Source: Apostichopus japonicus (taxonomy: Eukaryota > Echinodermata > Holothuroidea > Aspidochirotida > Stichopodidae). Taken from it: a stretch of 64,000 bases of DNA. The stretch is from the NCBI RefSeq assembly GCF_037975245.1, contig NC_092580.1, positions 3,882,501 to 3,946,500 on the forward strand. The letters run 5' to 3'. The translations under genes were made by a program, and so were the position numbers. Positions within the stretch are counted from its first letter, which is position 1. Each line of letters opens with the position of its first letter. Below the pieces are notes generated by a model that saw nothing but the letters and a program-made list of their open reading frames with translations, was not told the DNA's origin and searched no databases. Shown here piece after piece: positions 35,612-46,689 of the stretch.

Positions 35612-38600
35612 TGACATAAAATAACCTATGGGAAACTTTGTCGGATTAATCAAACCTATGCTTATCTGTGCCTTAATTAGGAGCAACTTATTGAATGCAC
35701 TAACTTTAAAACTAGTATTAAAAAAAACGTGAAACACTATTAAAGTTGCCGTATGTTTTTTCCAATGTCAATTCACAAAAAGAATTTATGTACAAAACAG
35801 TAGCCAGCAATGTATACTAGAACTATAAAACCTATCATGGCCCACAACTAAACATGTTACAAATGATTTCCTTGCATAAATGATTCTTTACAGACATTTA
35901 AAAACGTTTACAAATTTATCAAACAAAGTTGTTTTTTTGGGGCTAACTTGTTAGAATACCAAACAAAAGGCAGGTAGGTAATGCATAGGTAATGCACAGT
36001 ATAGAGAAGGTTCAGAAGGTCCTATATGAAGCTGTCCAAACTAAAGGACTCAAAAGGAAACCTTTAAAGTGACTCAAAACAATCAAATCACTTCAAATCT
36101 TACTAGAACATCACAGACTGAACCTCCCTCAATTTGTCACCATGGAGCACTGGCAAACATCAATACAGTTGTAATATCTTCTAAAAATTATGGATACCCA
36201 CGGAATCAGACACTCCAAATCGGTCAAAATATTTGAAACAGTGTGTGCAATAAGTCACTGAAACTTTCATAGCCTTTTTAGAATATCGTTTACCGAGTCA
36301 TTGTTGTGCCATCCCCCCCTGTGTGTAGAGTGGTGCAGACCTTAAAAAAATGTTGCTCAGGAAAGGCTGTACAGAGGACTTACTAGCGTACATCTATTGG
36401 CATTACAAAGGTTTGCTTAAAAGCTGTGCTGTACTGTGATAGTAAGCATCCACCCAGAGCTTAATATTCCAAACTACAAACCGGAAAAAAATGTGCTATG
36501 GGCATTCAGAATGGTAGATTTGCAAGAGGGCGGTGCTCCCTACCCCCCCCACACCCTTCCCAAGAGGGTCATGGGGGAGAAAGAAGTGCAAGAATGGTAC
36601 CAATTTGTGTTAAGCTGAGTAGATCGGAAAGCATACATGTAAAACATAGGAGACAGGTATGAGAGGGATGAAGTAAATATGACAGAACTATACAGTTTTC
36701 TGACCAGAACATTCAATTCCAGTCTGTTAAAAACCTCATAACCAACTCTACAAACTTTGACCACACTGCCGGCCTTTCCCAAATCGGCAGACTGGGCCAC
36801 AATTTTCTTTATTCTGTCTTGGGGTGGAGGGGGATTGTTTCGTTCTTTACTACATTTGTTTTATCAGCAAAGCCTTTTGACGATCATTGTCACTCGCCTA
36901 ATGACAGAGAGCTGCTTTGGTATGATATCAAATGTAGGGGCCACTTTCTTTCTACCAATCCCATATTTCCTGGTCCCCATATTATAGCAGGTGCACGTTT
37001 TCTTCATCCTCTTGATGGGCAGGAAAAGTACAGCTAAGGGCAACCACGCATATATCATTATCTGGGGATGATCTACTATGGTTCTACTTAAGAAGGAAAT
37101 TTGACAGTAGCTATTAGTGCACCACATCTACAACCAGATTACCAAAAACTCATTGGTGTTGGATATTTATGAAATACCTGTCCCTACCTGTCTCAGGTGT
37201 ACATATGCACTCCGAGCTACCCAACAAAAGTTACCACTGCTATTAGCACTTCTACCCCACCGACCCACATCGGGGGTCACTACCCATTACCTCTTCCTCC
37301 CAATCTACCACTGTGAAGTCTTACAATGCTACTTTTCATGCCATCAATTAGATAACAATTTTTAAGTTCTCTCCAGATTTGTGCGATAAACTGGTACAGC
37401 CATCCTAACGAACACACTATGAGAATACTTCTTCTCGCCTTTTACAATCTGAGCGCAATTAGCAGAAAATTACCTCATGACTTGATAACAATAGCGACTA
37501 ATGTCCCGATTCTTATCTGTAATAATAGCTAGGACTTAATTGGTACATCTACTATTAAACTGCTGCAGGCCTAGGCTGTGGTGACATTTACTTCCAGAGT
37601 TGAGACACAGGCTTGCTCGACATTTCAACCATCTGTTTTCGGCATAAATGCTACACACTAGCAAATGTTACATCTCGTGCTCAAGTGTCTTCCTGGGCAG
37701 ACGCCAACGCAACCAACTCAAGAGACCTAAATTACTTGTTTGATTTCAGATGCTCATCTTCAGTCAATCCATATTCCATACCAGACAGTATTAGGGAGCT
37801 TTTGTTTTATCGTGTGTGTGTGTGTGTGTTTGTATATAAATCATCATTTGTGATAAAATTTGCTAATCAAACCAAATGGCAAACTTCCTGCAGGCCACAC
37901 TTCTGCCTAGATATATACACACAATTCACACCTGTGTAAAACATCTAGCATATATACTATGTTTGAGAATACGTACATGCATATACATACTAACTTCTGT
38001 TTTACTTCATATTATTTGTAGAGCACCACTGATTCGATTTATGCATTGAATCACGGTCTGACTTTCATCATAAAGAGGTGAATAGAAGAAAACCTCAATT
38101 AAGAACAACCATCATAGAGTAAACTGACCATAAATGATAAGATGATACATGGCTTCATGATCTATGTCTTTGCTAGATTTCCAACTTTTTGAGACAAAGC
38201 CTTAAGGTGGTCACATAACAAAAGACCCATTTCTATCCATCTGTGGTATTCTGGGAGACCTACTGTAGATTGAAGTTGATTTCCCATTCATGCAGCTAGT
38301 TAGAACTATCACAACTTGACGTCTCGCTTTGTATCATCAAGAGAGAACCTTACAATCACAGAGATCTTAGGCAGACACAGAGGACACAGGCAAAAAAGGA
38401 ATCCCAAGATATGTCAGGGTTTCGCACGACAAAGAGACAGAAAGTTGCGATGCATGGATCATGACACTGGACACTGATATGAACATACTGTGACCTGCTG
38501 AGTCATTACATATTAAAATTATTTTACAGGTTCTTCAAGCCTGATTTGAAAATTTTTGGGAAGATTAACTCTTTAGGTATTTGGCTGTTCAATGACATGC

Positions 38601-40934
38601 AATGGTGGTAAAATGTCCAAAAATATCAATGCTGCTGGTCAGAGGAAACCTAGCTTACAACTGTCTAACTTTTGTTATGCTGTCTTTTCTTCTTTTCTCT
38701 CTTCTTCCAATTTTCATTTAAAATATTTTATTTATCCTTTTTTTTTTTTTTTAATATTTTGGTTTATTAGCTGCTGTTTTATGTTTTAAACACATGGGTA
38801 ATTATCTATGTACAGTAAATTACAAAATTTACTTTTTCAACACATCTGAGTTTTAAATATAACAAAATAATTTACTGTAGAGCATTAGGTACTGAAAAGC
38901 ATAGGAAGTTGCTAGGGTGAAATCTATATGAGACATAGCTGTACCAGATATCCATTCTGACAGCCTGACCCACACGAACACTTTAACTACAGCCTAACCA
39001 AATAAATATTGCTTTCAGGATAAGCCTGTTGTAGGAATGTTTTCCTTATTCTTCTTTTTCTTTTTTCAAAGCAACATCCAAATTGTTTTTTTTTTGTACC
39101 TGGCCACATAATGTATGTAATGAACAACACTCTACAATAACACCCATGGGAAGCCTTCCCTCTTAAAACAAACTCAGTAGTGACCTTTGTCACCTAGTGC
39201 ATTCTCTATTTACATGTATATTGTTTGCACAGGAGAATGTTTCAGGAAATGGCATGTTCAAAGGCTTCTGTCTTGCAGCAATTTATTTTGGCCGATACAG
39301 CACAAAACACATGTATGTATGTGTCACACAGACACACACAGACAGAGAGCTTAGGTGAGCTAACACTACAAAACCTAACAGCACTTTTCATGGCCTCATG
39401 TCTCCACAGCTGACTAAGACAGACTGCACAGTCATGCTGTGGTCAACTCTTGCCAGACCTGTCCTGAAAGGGAGGGAAGGAGAAGAAAAAAAACTGACTC
39501 GTAGAGGGAGTTATCACAAAATAGTGACCAGGATATTTATATATACACCACTAGATATAGCAGGTGAACTGTACAATATAGCACTATGAATTAAATGTAT
39601 TGACTTTGGGTATGATTGTGGTGTATGTACTGTTGTGTACAGACAGGTCTATACAGACTGTCAGACTGTGCTTACTGATCAGTAATCATTGTGTTGTGTA
39701 GTCTGCACATTGCTTTGAAGAAATTGCTGGGAGGATTAAACACCATCACTCTGAGCTGTATTGTCTGTCCAACACAGAAAAGCATAGAAACAGTAAAATG
39801 CTTTTGTTAGTTGTAATTTTCACTGGTGAGATTTCTATGACTTGAGAGCTTCTTACACTCAATACCAAGAATCACGTAAAAATCATGCAAACTATGTTTA
39901 AGAAGAGTTTACTAAGTTTAATGCTAAAACCCAACAACTTTTTCTGGAAACAAACCAAAACTAAACAATGCATCTAGGATAAAGGGGTTTTTAATTATCT
40001 CTCTTTATTTATTATTATTATTTTTTTTTTTAAACTAGTTTAATAACTGGTTTGTTCATTAACCAACTGAAACTGAAGTCGATTATGTTGCCCTTCATAT
40101 CAGACAAGAGTCAACAGACATCCAGCAAATTATCTTTTAAGATGACTTTGAACACCCATTACCACAGGTTCCATACATATCTGCAATTAGTCTGAAATGT
40201 TTCAAAGTTTAACATATATATATTACAGTATCTCTTCTTTCTTTGTTTTCTCCTTTTAGATTATGATGATAGCTTTGACGGGCTAAACAGCTGTTAGAGT
40301 ATGATTACCGCCTCTCCTTATTTGTTTTCGGATCAGTTATTAACTTCAAACATTGAACACTACTTTAATCTTTCGAGGCAGAACATGAGCAAACTATATA
40401 AAAAGATCAATTTTGCCGAGGATCAGAGATCTGTCTTTCGTCTCTCCCACGTTTCCGGATGCAAATGTTACCCCGTGCTCAACCCACCGAGGGGAATGAC
40501 ATGAATCAAATTATCATCAACCTGGACAGTATTGACGATATTGTTTCACATCGTTTTGTTTGTATTAAAAGATATTTCGCTTTCGTAACAATGCTAGAAA
40601 AAGAAATAAAGAAGAAGAAAATTTGCTCTGCAAGTTGCCTTGTATCTTAAAAACAAGGATACTTTTCTCTTTCCACTTTTTTTTGGGTCTTTTTTTCTTT
40701 CTCCTAGACTTCTTTTGTTTTTATTTTCTTTTAATGAAGGAATGATTGATAATTGGTACATACATTTAAAGCTGTACAGAAAGACTGCTAAAACAGAATT
40801 TGTCCATCAATTTTCAAAACCTTTTACCATATTATTATTTATTATAATTGTATTGTAATAACAATAGTATAATTATTGTTCTAAATATGATTGCAGTTGA
40901 TACATGTAGGACACTCTACTACCTTTGTAAAGTT
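35612..40934. other. AT-rich non-coding DNA, no gene seen
   Basis: There is a further splice-like minus-strand segment at about 36375-36424 (CTATCACAG, then GTAAGTCC; a phase 0 reading would be YSTAFKQTFVMPIDVR), but its phase fits nothing nearby. A (TG)n run is at 37814-37830. Otherwise nothing is supported. Confidence 0.45.
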
Positions 40935-41530
40935 CTACTTCCACAACTACGTCACTACCCACTATTGGCAATACTCACGCCATAATATTTACTTCCAACT
41001 AATCAAGTATGACAACTCCCACTTCTACCCACTACCCCTCTACTAATATTGACTTCCCACTATTCAAGTCTTCATACTTCTACCCCCACTACTCACTATT
41101 CCACTACCCACTACGATACTACTTCTCCCACTACTCATTATTCCACTACCCACTACTATACTACTTCTCCCACTACTCATTATTCTACTACTATATTACT
41201 TCTCCCACTACTCATTATTCCACTACCCACTTCTATACTACTCCCACTACTCATTATTCCACTACCCACTACTATACTACTTCTCCCACTACTTCAGTAT
41301 TAACAATTAATTCTCAAATCTCAAAATACTTGTACTACCACTACAGTTCACTTTTCTATTCCACTCAACTACTCCCACTTTTGTACAATACTCCCACTAC
41401 TGTTCCACTAATAGTTACTTCTCCCACTATGCAAGCACTTGTGCTACTTACTAATTCCACTAAGCCCACCATTTTCTACTACTCCCACTACTGCTCAAGT
41501 ACTAAGATTGACTTCCCACTACCCAACTAC
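40935..41530. repeat. Minisatellite, unit ~CCCACTACTCATTATTCCACTACCCACTACTATACTACTTCT
   Basis: A core of about five units, 35-45 bp each, runs from 41085 to 41300. It is flanked on both sides by degenerate TACTCCCACTACT blocks. The unit itself is built from CCCACTAC and CACTACTNATTATT sub-repeats. The 175-codon plus-strand open frame at 41009-41536 is a translation of the repeat (THYSTTHYYTTSPT-like) and should not be annotated as a protein. Confidence 0.9.
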
Positions 41531-41769
41531 TTGTAGACTATTTTTCACTATGATACCATTTTTCTTCATTCCTTTTACTAGGATACTACAAATTATTTTA
41601 ATTTCTGCACCTAACAAGGTATCTATATATTGGTATAGATAAACAGTAGTTTGTGCCAGATAAGATAACCCAACTGTACACACTAGTAACTTTTTCAACC
41701 ATATAAACAGGATGTCATTTCTCTCAAATATGGAATGCTGCCCACTATTTTGAATTATTTCAAGCTTAC

Positions 41770-41805
41770 CATCGATATAACTTGCACAAGTTGCTTGAAG
41801 TTGGC
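41770..41805 (-). CDS. Possible small exon (36 bp), minus strand
   Basis: The minus strand shows TATGTTCACTCAG, a 36-bp segment, then CGATG|GTAAGCTT, a very good donor. In phase 1 to 1 it reads QLQATCASYID. If the acceptor lies further upstream the open frame extends to include MYVHSGQLQATC. No family is recognised. Confidence 0.25.
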
Positions 41806-42386
41806 CTGAGTGAACATACATTCTTCTCACCTACCTAGCTGAAGATTAAATCTTACACAAATAAGAGATGTGATTTAACCCAATTGTTATCCTACAGTTG
41901 TTGAGCCAAATCAGAGATTGCCAAAGGTTATTATGCTTAATGAGAACTAGCATGCTTGAACCCATATTTTTATTGGAAAATCCAATTCAGCATTGCACAT
42001 ATTCTACTATAGAGTATTTCCATATAATGAGTTACTTTTGATCAATTTTGTTGATATTATTCGATGCTAAAGCCCTCCAAACAAATGTAGTTCATTAGCT
42101 GGAATAGTCAAGTTTCATTTTTAGGTAATGAAGTAAAAGTCAACTATTTTGAAAGTTTTCCAACTTGCATTCTGGAACTGATTAATACAAATACGAAGAC
42201 AATAGGTGTCAGCAGATCAAATAATTGACAATCTAATCATATTTGTTTATTGCTAACTCATTCATTTTTACTTGTTGTGAAGAACATAATGTAGTACTGT
42301 GTCTTCATTTGACTAATTATCATCTTTTAGAAATATAGTTGGAAGGTTTTTGGTACAAAATGTTGACCAGCAGCAAAATAGCTTAC

Positions 42387-42416
42387 CTGAAGCTGATGGC
42401 CAGTAAGGTTCATAAG
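42387..42416 (-). CDS. Possible 30-bp microexon with strong splice sites, minus strand
   Basis: The minus strand has a textbook acceptor, a pyrimidine tract ending TTTTCATTTACTTAG. Thirty bases later comes TTCAG|GTAAGCT, a near-consensus donor. Phase 1 to 1 reads YEPYWPSAS; phase 0 is also open. Taken together, these are among the strongest splice signals in the window. Microexons of this size are well known in animal neural genes, but nothing here proves transcription. Confidence 0.35.
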
Positions 42417-42554
42417 CTAAGTAAATGAAAAGGATAAGAGAGAATTTCAGAGCAAATATTATAGAACTATATATGCCCACTGTTATTAACTGTATACTGT
42501 TGTTGTTTTAATTCTGAAATGTGTCTAATTAAAGTTGTTCGTGTTCAAAAGGTA

Positions 42555-42606
42555 CAGTAGTAGTTAGCACGCACTCCCACCTGAGATGTCCTGTTACAGG
42601 TTTCAT
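42555..42606 (+). mobile_element. Possible decayed tRNA-type SINE head
   Basis: GTAGTTAGCACGCACTCCCACCTGAGATGTCCTG resembles the tRNA-derived head seen in many animal SINEs (GTGGTTAGCRCGC, then a TCCCACCTC-like anticodon arm), followed by a poor B-box-like TTACAGGTTTCAT. The A and B boxes are both degraded and no tail is evident. This is a suggestion only. Confidence 0.25.
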
Positions 42607-43085
42607 GTACTTTCTTTTGTTCCCTAAGGAAGTAAGGAAAAGACAAACAGGAAATAGGTGCTACCAATCAGACCAGTTCTTCCTACAGTTTGTCAAAACT
42701 CCTGCATGCATCTATCTATCAAATGAACATGTTTGGATAAATTTACCAAGGAAAACACTGACACAGGAAGTGCAGAATAGGTTTTAATGTTAGAAGACAT
42801 AAAATGTTGCATGTCTTGGATGGTGACTGACTTTGCAGCAATATGAAACTTGTTCTTAGTGATATGTTTCTCTCAAGCAAGGTGCCCTCAATAACTGACC
42901 AACATTAAACAGGATTCCTCTATGAGTATACCACTGCTATGCCATTATCAAATGTTGGACACAATGCATAGTTTGACAACCTTTTTTCTCAAGATAATAA
43001 TGTCTTCTTGCTGATATATGTCCACATTGTTTTGTCATCATCTAATTACTTTTAAATGAAACGCATCACATGAAAGTGATCTTGA

Positions 43086-43109
43086 CTGCTGCTGCTGCTG
43101 CTGCTGCTG
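43086..43109. repeat. (CTG)8 trinucleotide repeat
   Basis: Eight perfect CTG units. On the minus strand they lie within an open segment that follows a good acceptor (TTTAACATATCCACACAG at about 43142) and would encode poly-Gln (LYSEQLMVSSQ7) or poly-Ala depending on frame. I see no good donor, so an exon is not called. Confidence 0.9.
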
Positions 43110-43144
43110 GCTTGACACCATCAGCTGCTCGGAGTATAAACTGT

Positions 43145-43560
43145 GTGGATATGTTAAATACAGGGAGAGGTGCAGCACGTGGAGGCAGAGAAGCAGGTGA
43201 TGCAGAGATGGATAAAAGATGGTCGAGAGGTGGTGGAGAAGGATTGTGCAGGGAAGAGGGGTAATGGCAAGAGATGGAGGGTGGGGGAAGCACAGATGGA
43301 GGATGGAAGCACAAATGGTAGTGGAAAGGTGGAGGGGAGGTGGGGCAAGTTAAGGGAGTGGGGAAAGAGGTAAGAGTTGAAGGGAGGAGGGGGTGGAGGG
43401 GTTTTTGGAGAAGTGGAGGGGAGGTGGAGAGAGGGGAAGAAAGGTGGAGGGGGTAAAGGGGTGTTAGAGGGAAATGAAGGGGTAACTAGGAGGGAGGTAC
43501 AAGTGAGGTAGATGGAAGATGGTGGGGATGTGGTGGAGAGGTGGAGAGGAAGATCAGTTG
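43145..43560. repeat. ~400-bp purine-rich tract
   Basis: The plus strand is almost entirely A and G, with GGTGGAGGGG blocks and few pyrimidines. Overlapping open frames on both strands (for example 43154-43588 minus, Ser/Pro/Leu-rich) are products of the bias. Tracts like this can form triplex DNA or G-quadruplexes. Confidence 0.85.
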
Positions 43561-46500
43561 AATAGGAAACAGCAAAGGTGTTCATCAAATTATATCAGAA
43601 GTAGAAACAGACAATTTTTTTTGCCCTGACAGATGTTCCATTTCTTTTCTCTACTAGAACTTGTGAACCAAACCAACATGTGAAGGACGATGGAACTCAT
43701 ATGTATTACAAGCTTTCAAGTCAGGGTTGATTCCTTTAGTTAGATTCCTTTAGCAATTGGCATGGGATCAAAAGTGGTCAAAGGTCAGGGTAGGAACTAG
43801 TCAGAATCTTCAAAGTTTTTGTACTTTAATCGTTCCTTCCTTGGAAGATGTGAAGACTGCTTGACTACTGTGTGAATCCTGTTCCAATCCTCCCAAATCC
43901 CTTCTACCTTTGCCCCCCCATTCCTTCCTCTCCCCCTCCCCTCCCCTCCCCTCCACACACACACACATTTTTAGTTGCAAAGTGCCTCAGCCTCATTCTG
44001 AAACACCTGAATATATCTGTACAAAACAAAATCAACCATACATGTGCATCATGCTCAGGGAAGACAAACCACCTGCCATTCAAGGACACTCTCGTTTGTT
44101 ATAAGGATGAATCATGTTGGAGAAAGTGCAGGAAAAGATTGAAACCAGTTAACCATCCTTTAATAGAAAGTGTCTCGTATGTGCGGTAGTACTTCTGTGT
44201 GACAATCGTAACCAACAAGGCCAGCAGCATACTACCAGGTGCTACGGTACATGTGATTGGTCCAGAAAGCTGCGCAGGAATTTAGTATAATCAAATCATG
44301 AACACAGCATGGGAGTTCTCTTTTGACCACCATTTGTACCAAGACAATAAACTCAAAACATTTGGAAAGTGTTAAGTAGTTCGTCACTTCAAAATATTTA
44401 TCTACCAATGCTGCACCTGAAACAATCTTATCATTTCCGACACGATTTATGATACTTAGTAGAGTTTGTGTTTGATGAAAACATCAACATGTGCAGTACA
44501 TGACCAGTTCAGTCTCTGATGTTATCTTGCTTTTACTTTCATTTTTATCTCTTATTTTTCCCATTTTTTTCTTGTGTGTTTGGTTTGCTTAGTGGTTTTT
44601 TGTGTTTTTTTGTTTTTTGTTGTTGTGATCATTTCAAAAGAAATACCAAGTGATGACTGAACAGTAGTCTACTTGGCCTTGTTTCCAGTTTATGAATAGC
44701 GTCAGGGTATACGCATCACTTGTTTTATAACAAAATCACTATACAAGTCTATACAGTATGTATACAATACCTCTACACATCACGATAAACAAAGAGAAAA
44801 ATACCAAGTGGAGAGTGCTTTTCCATGCAGTGGTCAACTGTAAGTCCTTTGTGTTGCCTTTTGTGTCCAGTGTAGATTAGTAGTGACCAATACAGGTACA
44901 GTAGCTACATGTTATATGATACAGCACACAGGGCTAGTTCTTCTGTATTAACTTGGTTGGCTACAGTGTAATATTTGCACTAAGTTCAGTCTTTTGTGTT
45001 GTATCTCTGATATGGGTGAAAATAGGTAACAGGTTTAGACAAAGGAATCAGATATAGCATACAAACAAACAAATCCACAACAACAAAAATTGTACAACAG
45101 AGTTAGATTGGGAAGGGCAAGTGGGCAATTTGCCTAGAATTGGATCAGTGGGGGGGGGGGGAAGGAGGAACAATGCTAAAATGTTACCAATTTTAAAAAG
45201 CCAGGTAGAGGGGAAAAGTACATATTAGGTAGAGACATGTACATGTAAGTTGAGAGGATATATGCAAATTCTTGGAAAATGGATTGGAACTGGGTGTTTG
45301 TCACAGTGCCAATGATGACGTGTGAAGTTGAAAAAGACCACTTATAAGAAAGTGTACATTGTCTTTCACATCTGTTGAGGATTAATTCGACATCAAATAG
45401 TTGAGCATGTAAATTGTGCAAAATAAATTGAAAAAGAAATTGATACATTGAAAGTGCAAAAGGCCATTTTTGCATGAAGTCTATATATATAGACAGGTTG
45501 ACTTTGTTTTGGCTGAAGGTTGGCCAAGCTGTTAATACATATTGGTTTGCCTCTAAAATATTGGGTAATGTACCCTCAAGATAACCTCATAGGATTTAGT
45601 TTGGGTTAGACTCTGTTACAAGATTTGGTCTTCTTTGGTTAACCGAACAAACTTCTGCTAAGTAAGAAACCTCCAAAAGTTATCATATTTCATTGAGTCA
45701 TATTTTATTAAGTCACCCACCTCCCCTCCCCCCCCCCCATTTTTTCCTCTCTTATATCTTATTTCACTCTGTCTCTTTTCCTGTATTCAGTCACTGTCAT
45801 TCTGAATAGCTATTTTTAATTTTTTTTTCATTCTACTTTTTGCTTCAATCTTTCATATTTATAAGCATTTCTCTCTCTTTCAGACACTGCTCATAATACT
45901 GCATTCTATGGCACTTCAGTCCAGTCAGCAGATCACTAATAAAGTTGGTAGAACATTGAATTGGAGAGGCAAACTGTCTACAACAAGAGGGAGAGAGAGA
46001 CTAAACCTGTTAAAAGTCAAAGAATATACATATCCCAATGAGAATACCCTGGCGTTTCATGCATGAAATGGTGAAAGATGGTGCGACTCAGGAAGATGGG
46101 AGAGGGGGGGGGGGGTGTGGATTCTTGGATCTACATGGCTGAATTGTGCAGAGATACAAAAAAAAAATATTAAAAAAAAACATTTCTGTGAACCTACACT
46201 GCTCCCTAACTGACCTACAGTACAAATTGTACAATTTAACATTTTTCAAAGATGTACTTCTGTAGCAATCACCCCTGAACTGCTTGTGTGAAGTTGCTTG
46301 TGTGAAGGTGTTTATACAGACATGTAGGTTGTTCATCGTTTGTCTACTATTCTTCTATTGCTCTTATACTGGGTAACGGATTACCAGGAACAGTTTATCT
46401 TGAGAGTTTGATTTGTGTCCTCATTGTGAGGGAGTCCATTCTCTGTCGATGCGCTAGGTTAATTGTTACTCTCCCACAAAACAGGTTTATATATACAACA

Positions 46501-46620
46501 AGGACTAAAGCAAAAAGTGTTGTAGGCCTACATAATAGCACATGCATGTATGCTTTCCACACTAAAATATGCAACTGTCTGAAGGTTGTGTTAATACCAG
46601 CAGATTATGTGCATTTATAA
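43561..46620. other. Non-coding DNA, no gene seen
   Basis: C- and G-rich runs lie at about 43915-43960, 45150-45161, 45719-45740 and 46104-46118. Open frames such as 45176-45475 minus have no domain signal. Confidence 0.5.
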
Positions 46621-46621
46621 T

Positions 46622-46689
46622 GCCCAATATAATCTCCTTCTCCTTATATAATCTCCTTCACCTCCCAATATAATCTCCTTCTCCTTGTT
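46622..46689. repeat. CCCAATATAATCTCCTTCTCC tandem duplication
   Basis: A ~43-bp unit containing TATAATCTCCTTC is repeated, with three TATAATCTCCTTC copies in total. Confidence 0.85.

Noticed and set aside
41009-41536. 175-codon plus-strand open frame
   Set aside because: It translates the CCCACTACTCATTATT minisatellite; the composition is repetitive and unit lengths are not multiples of three.
43154-43588. 144-codon minus-strand Pro/Ser/Leu-rich frame
   Set aside because: It is a by-product of the purine-rich tract, which lacks stop codons by composition.
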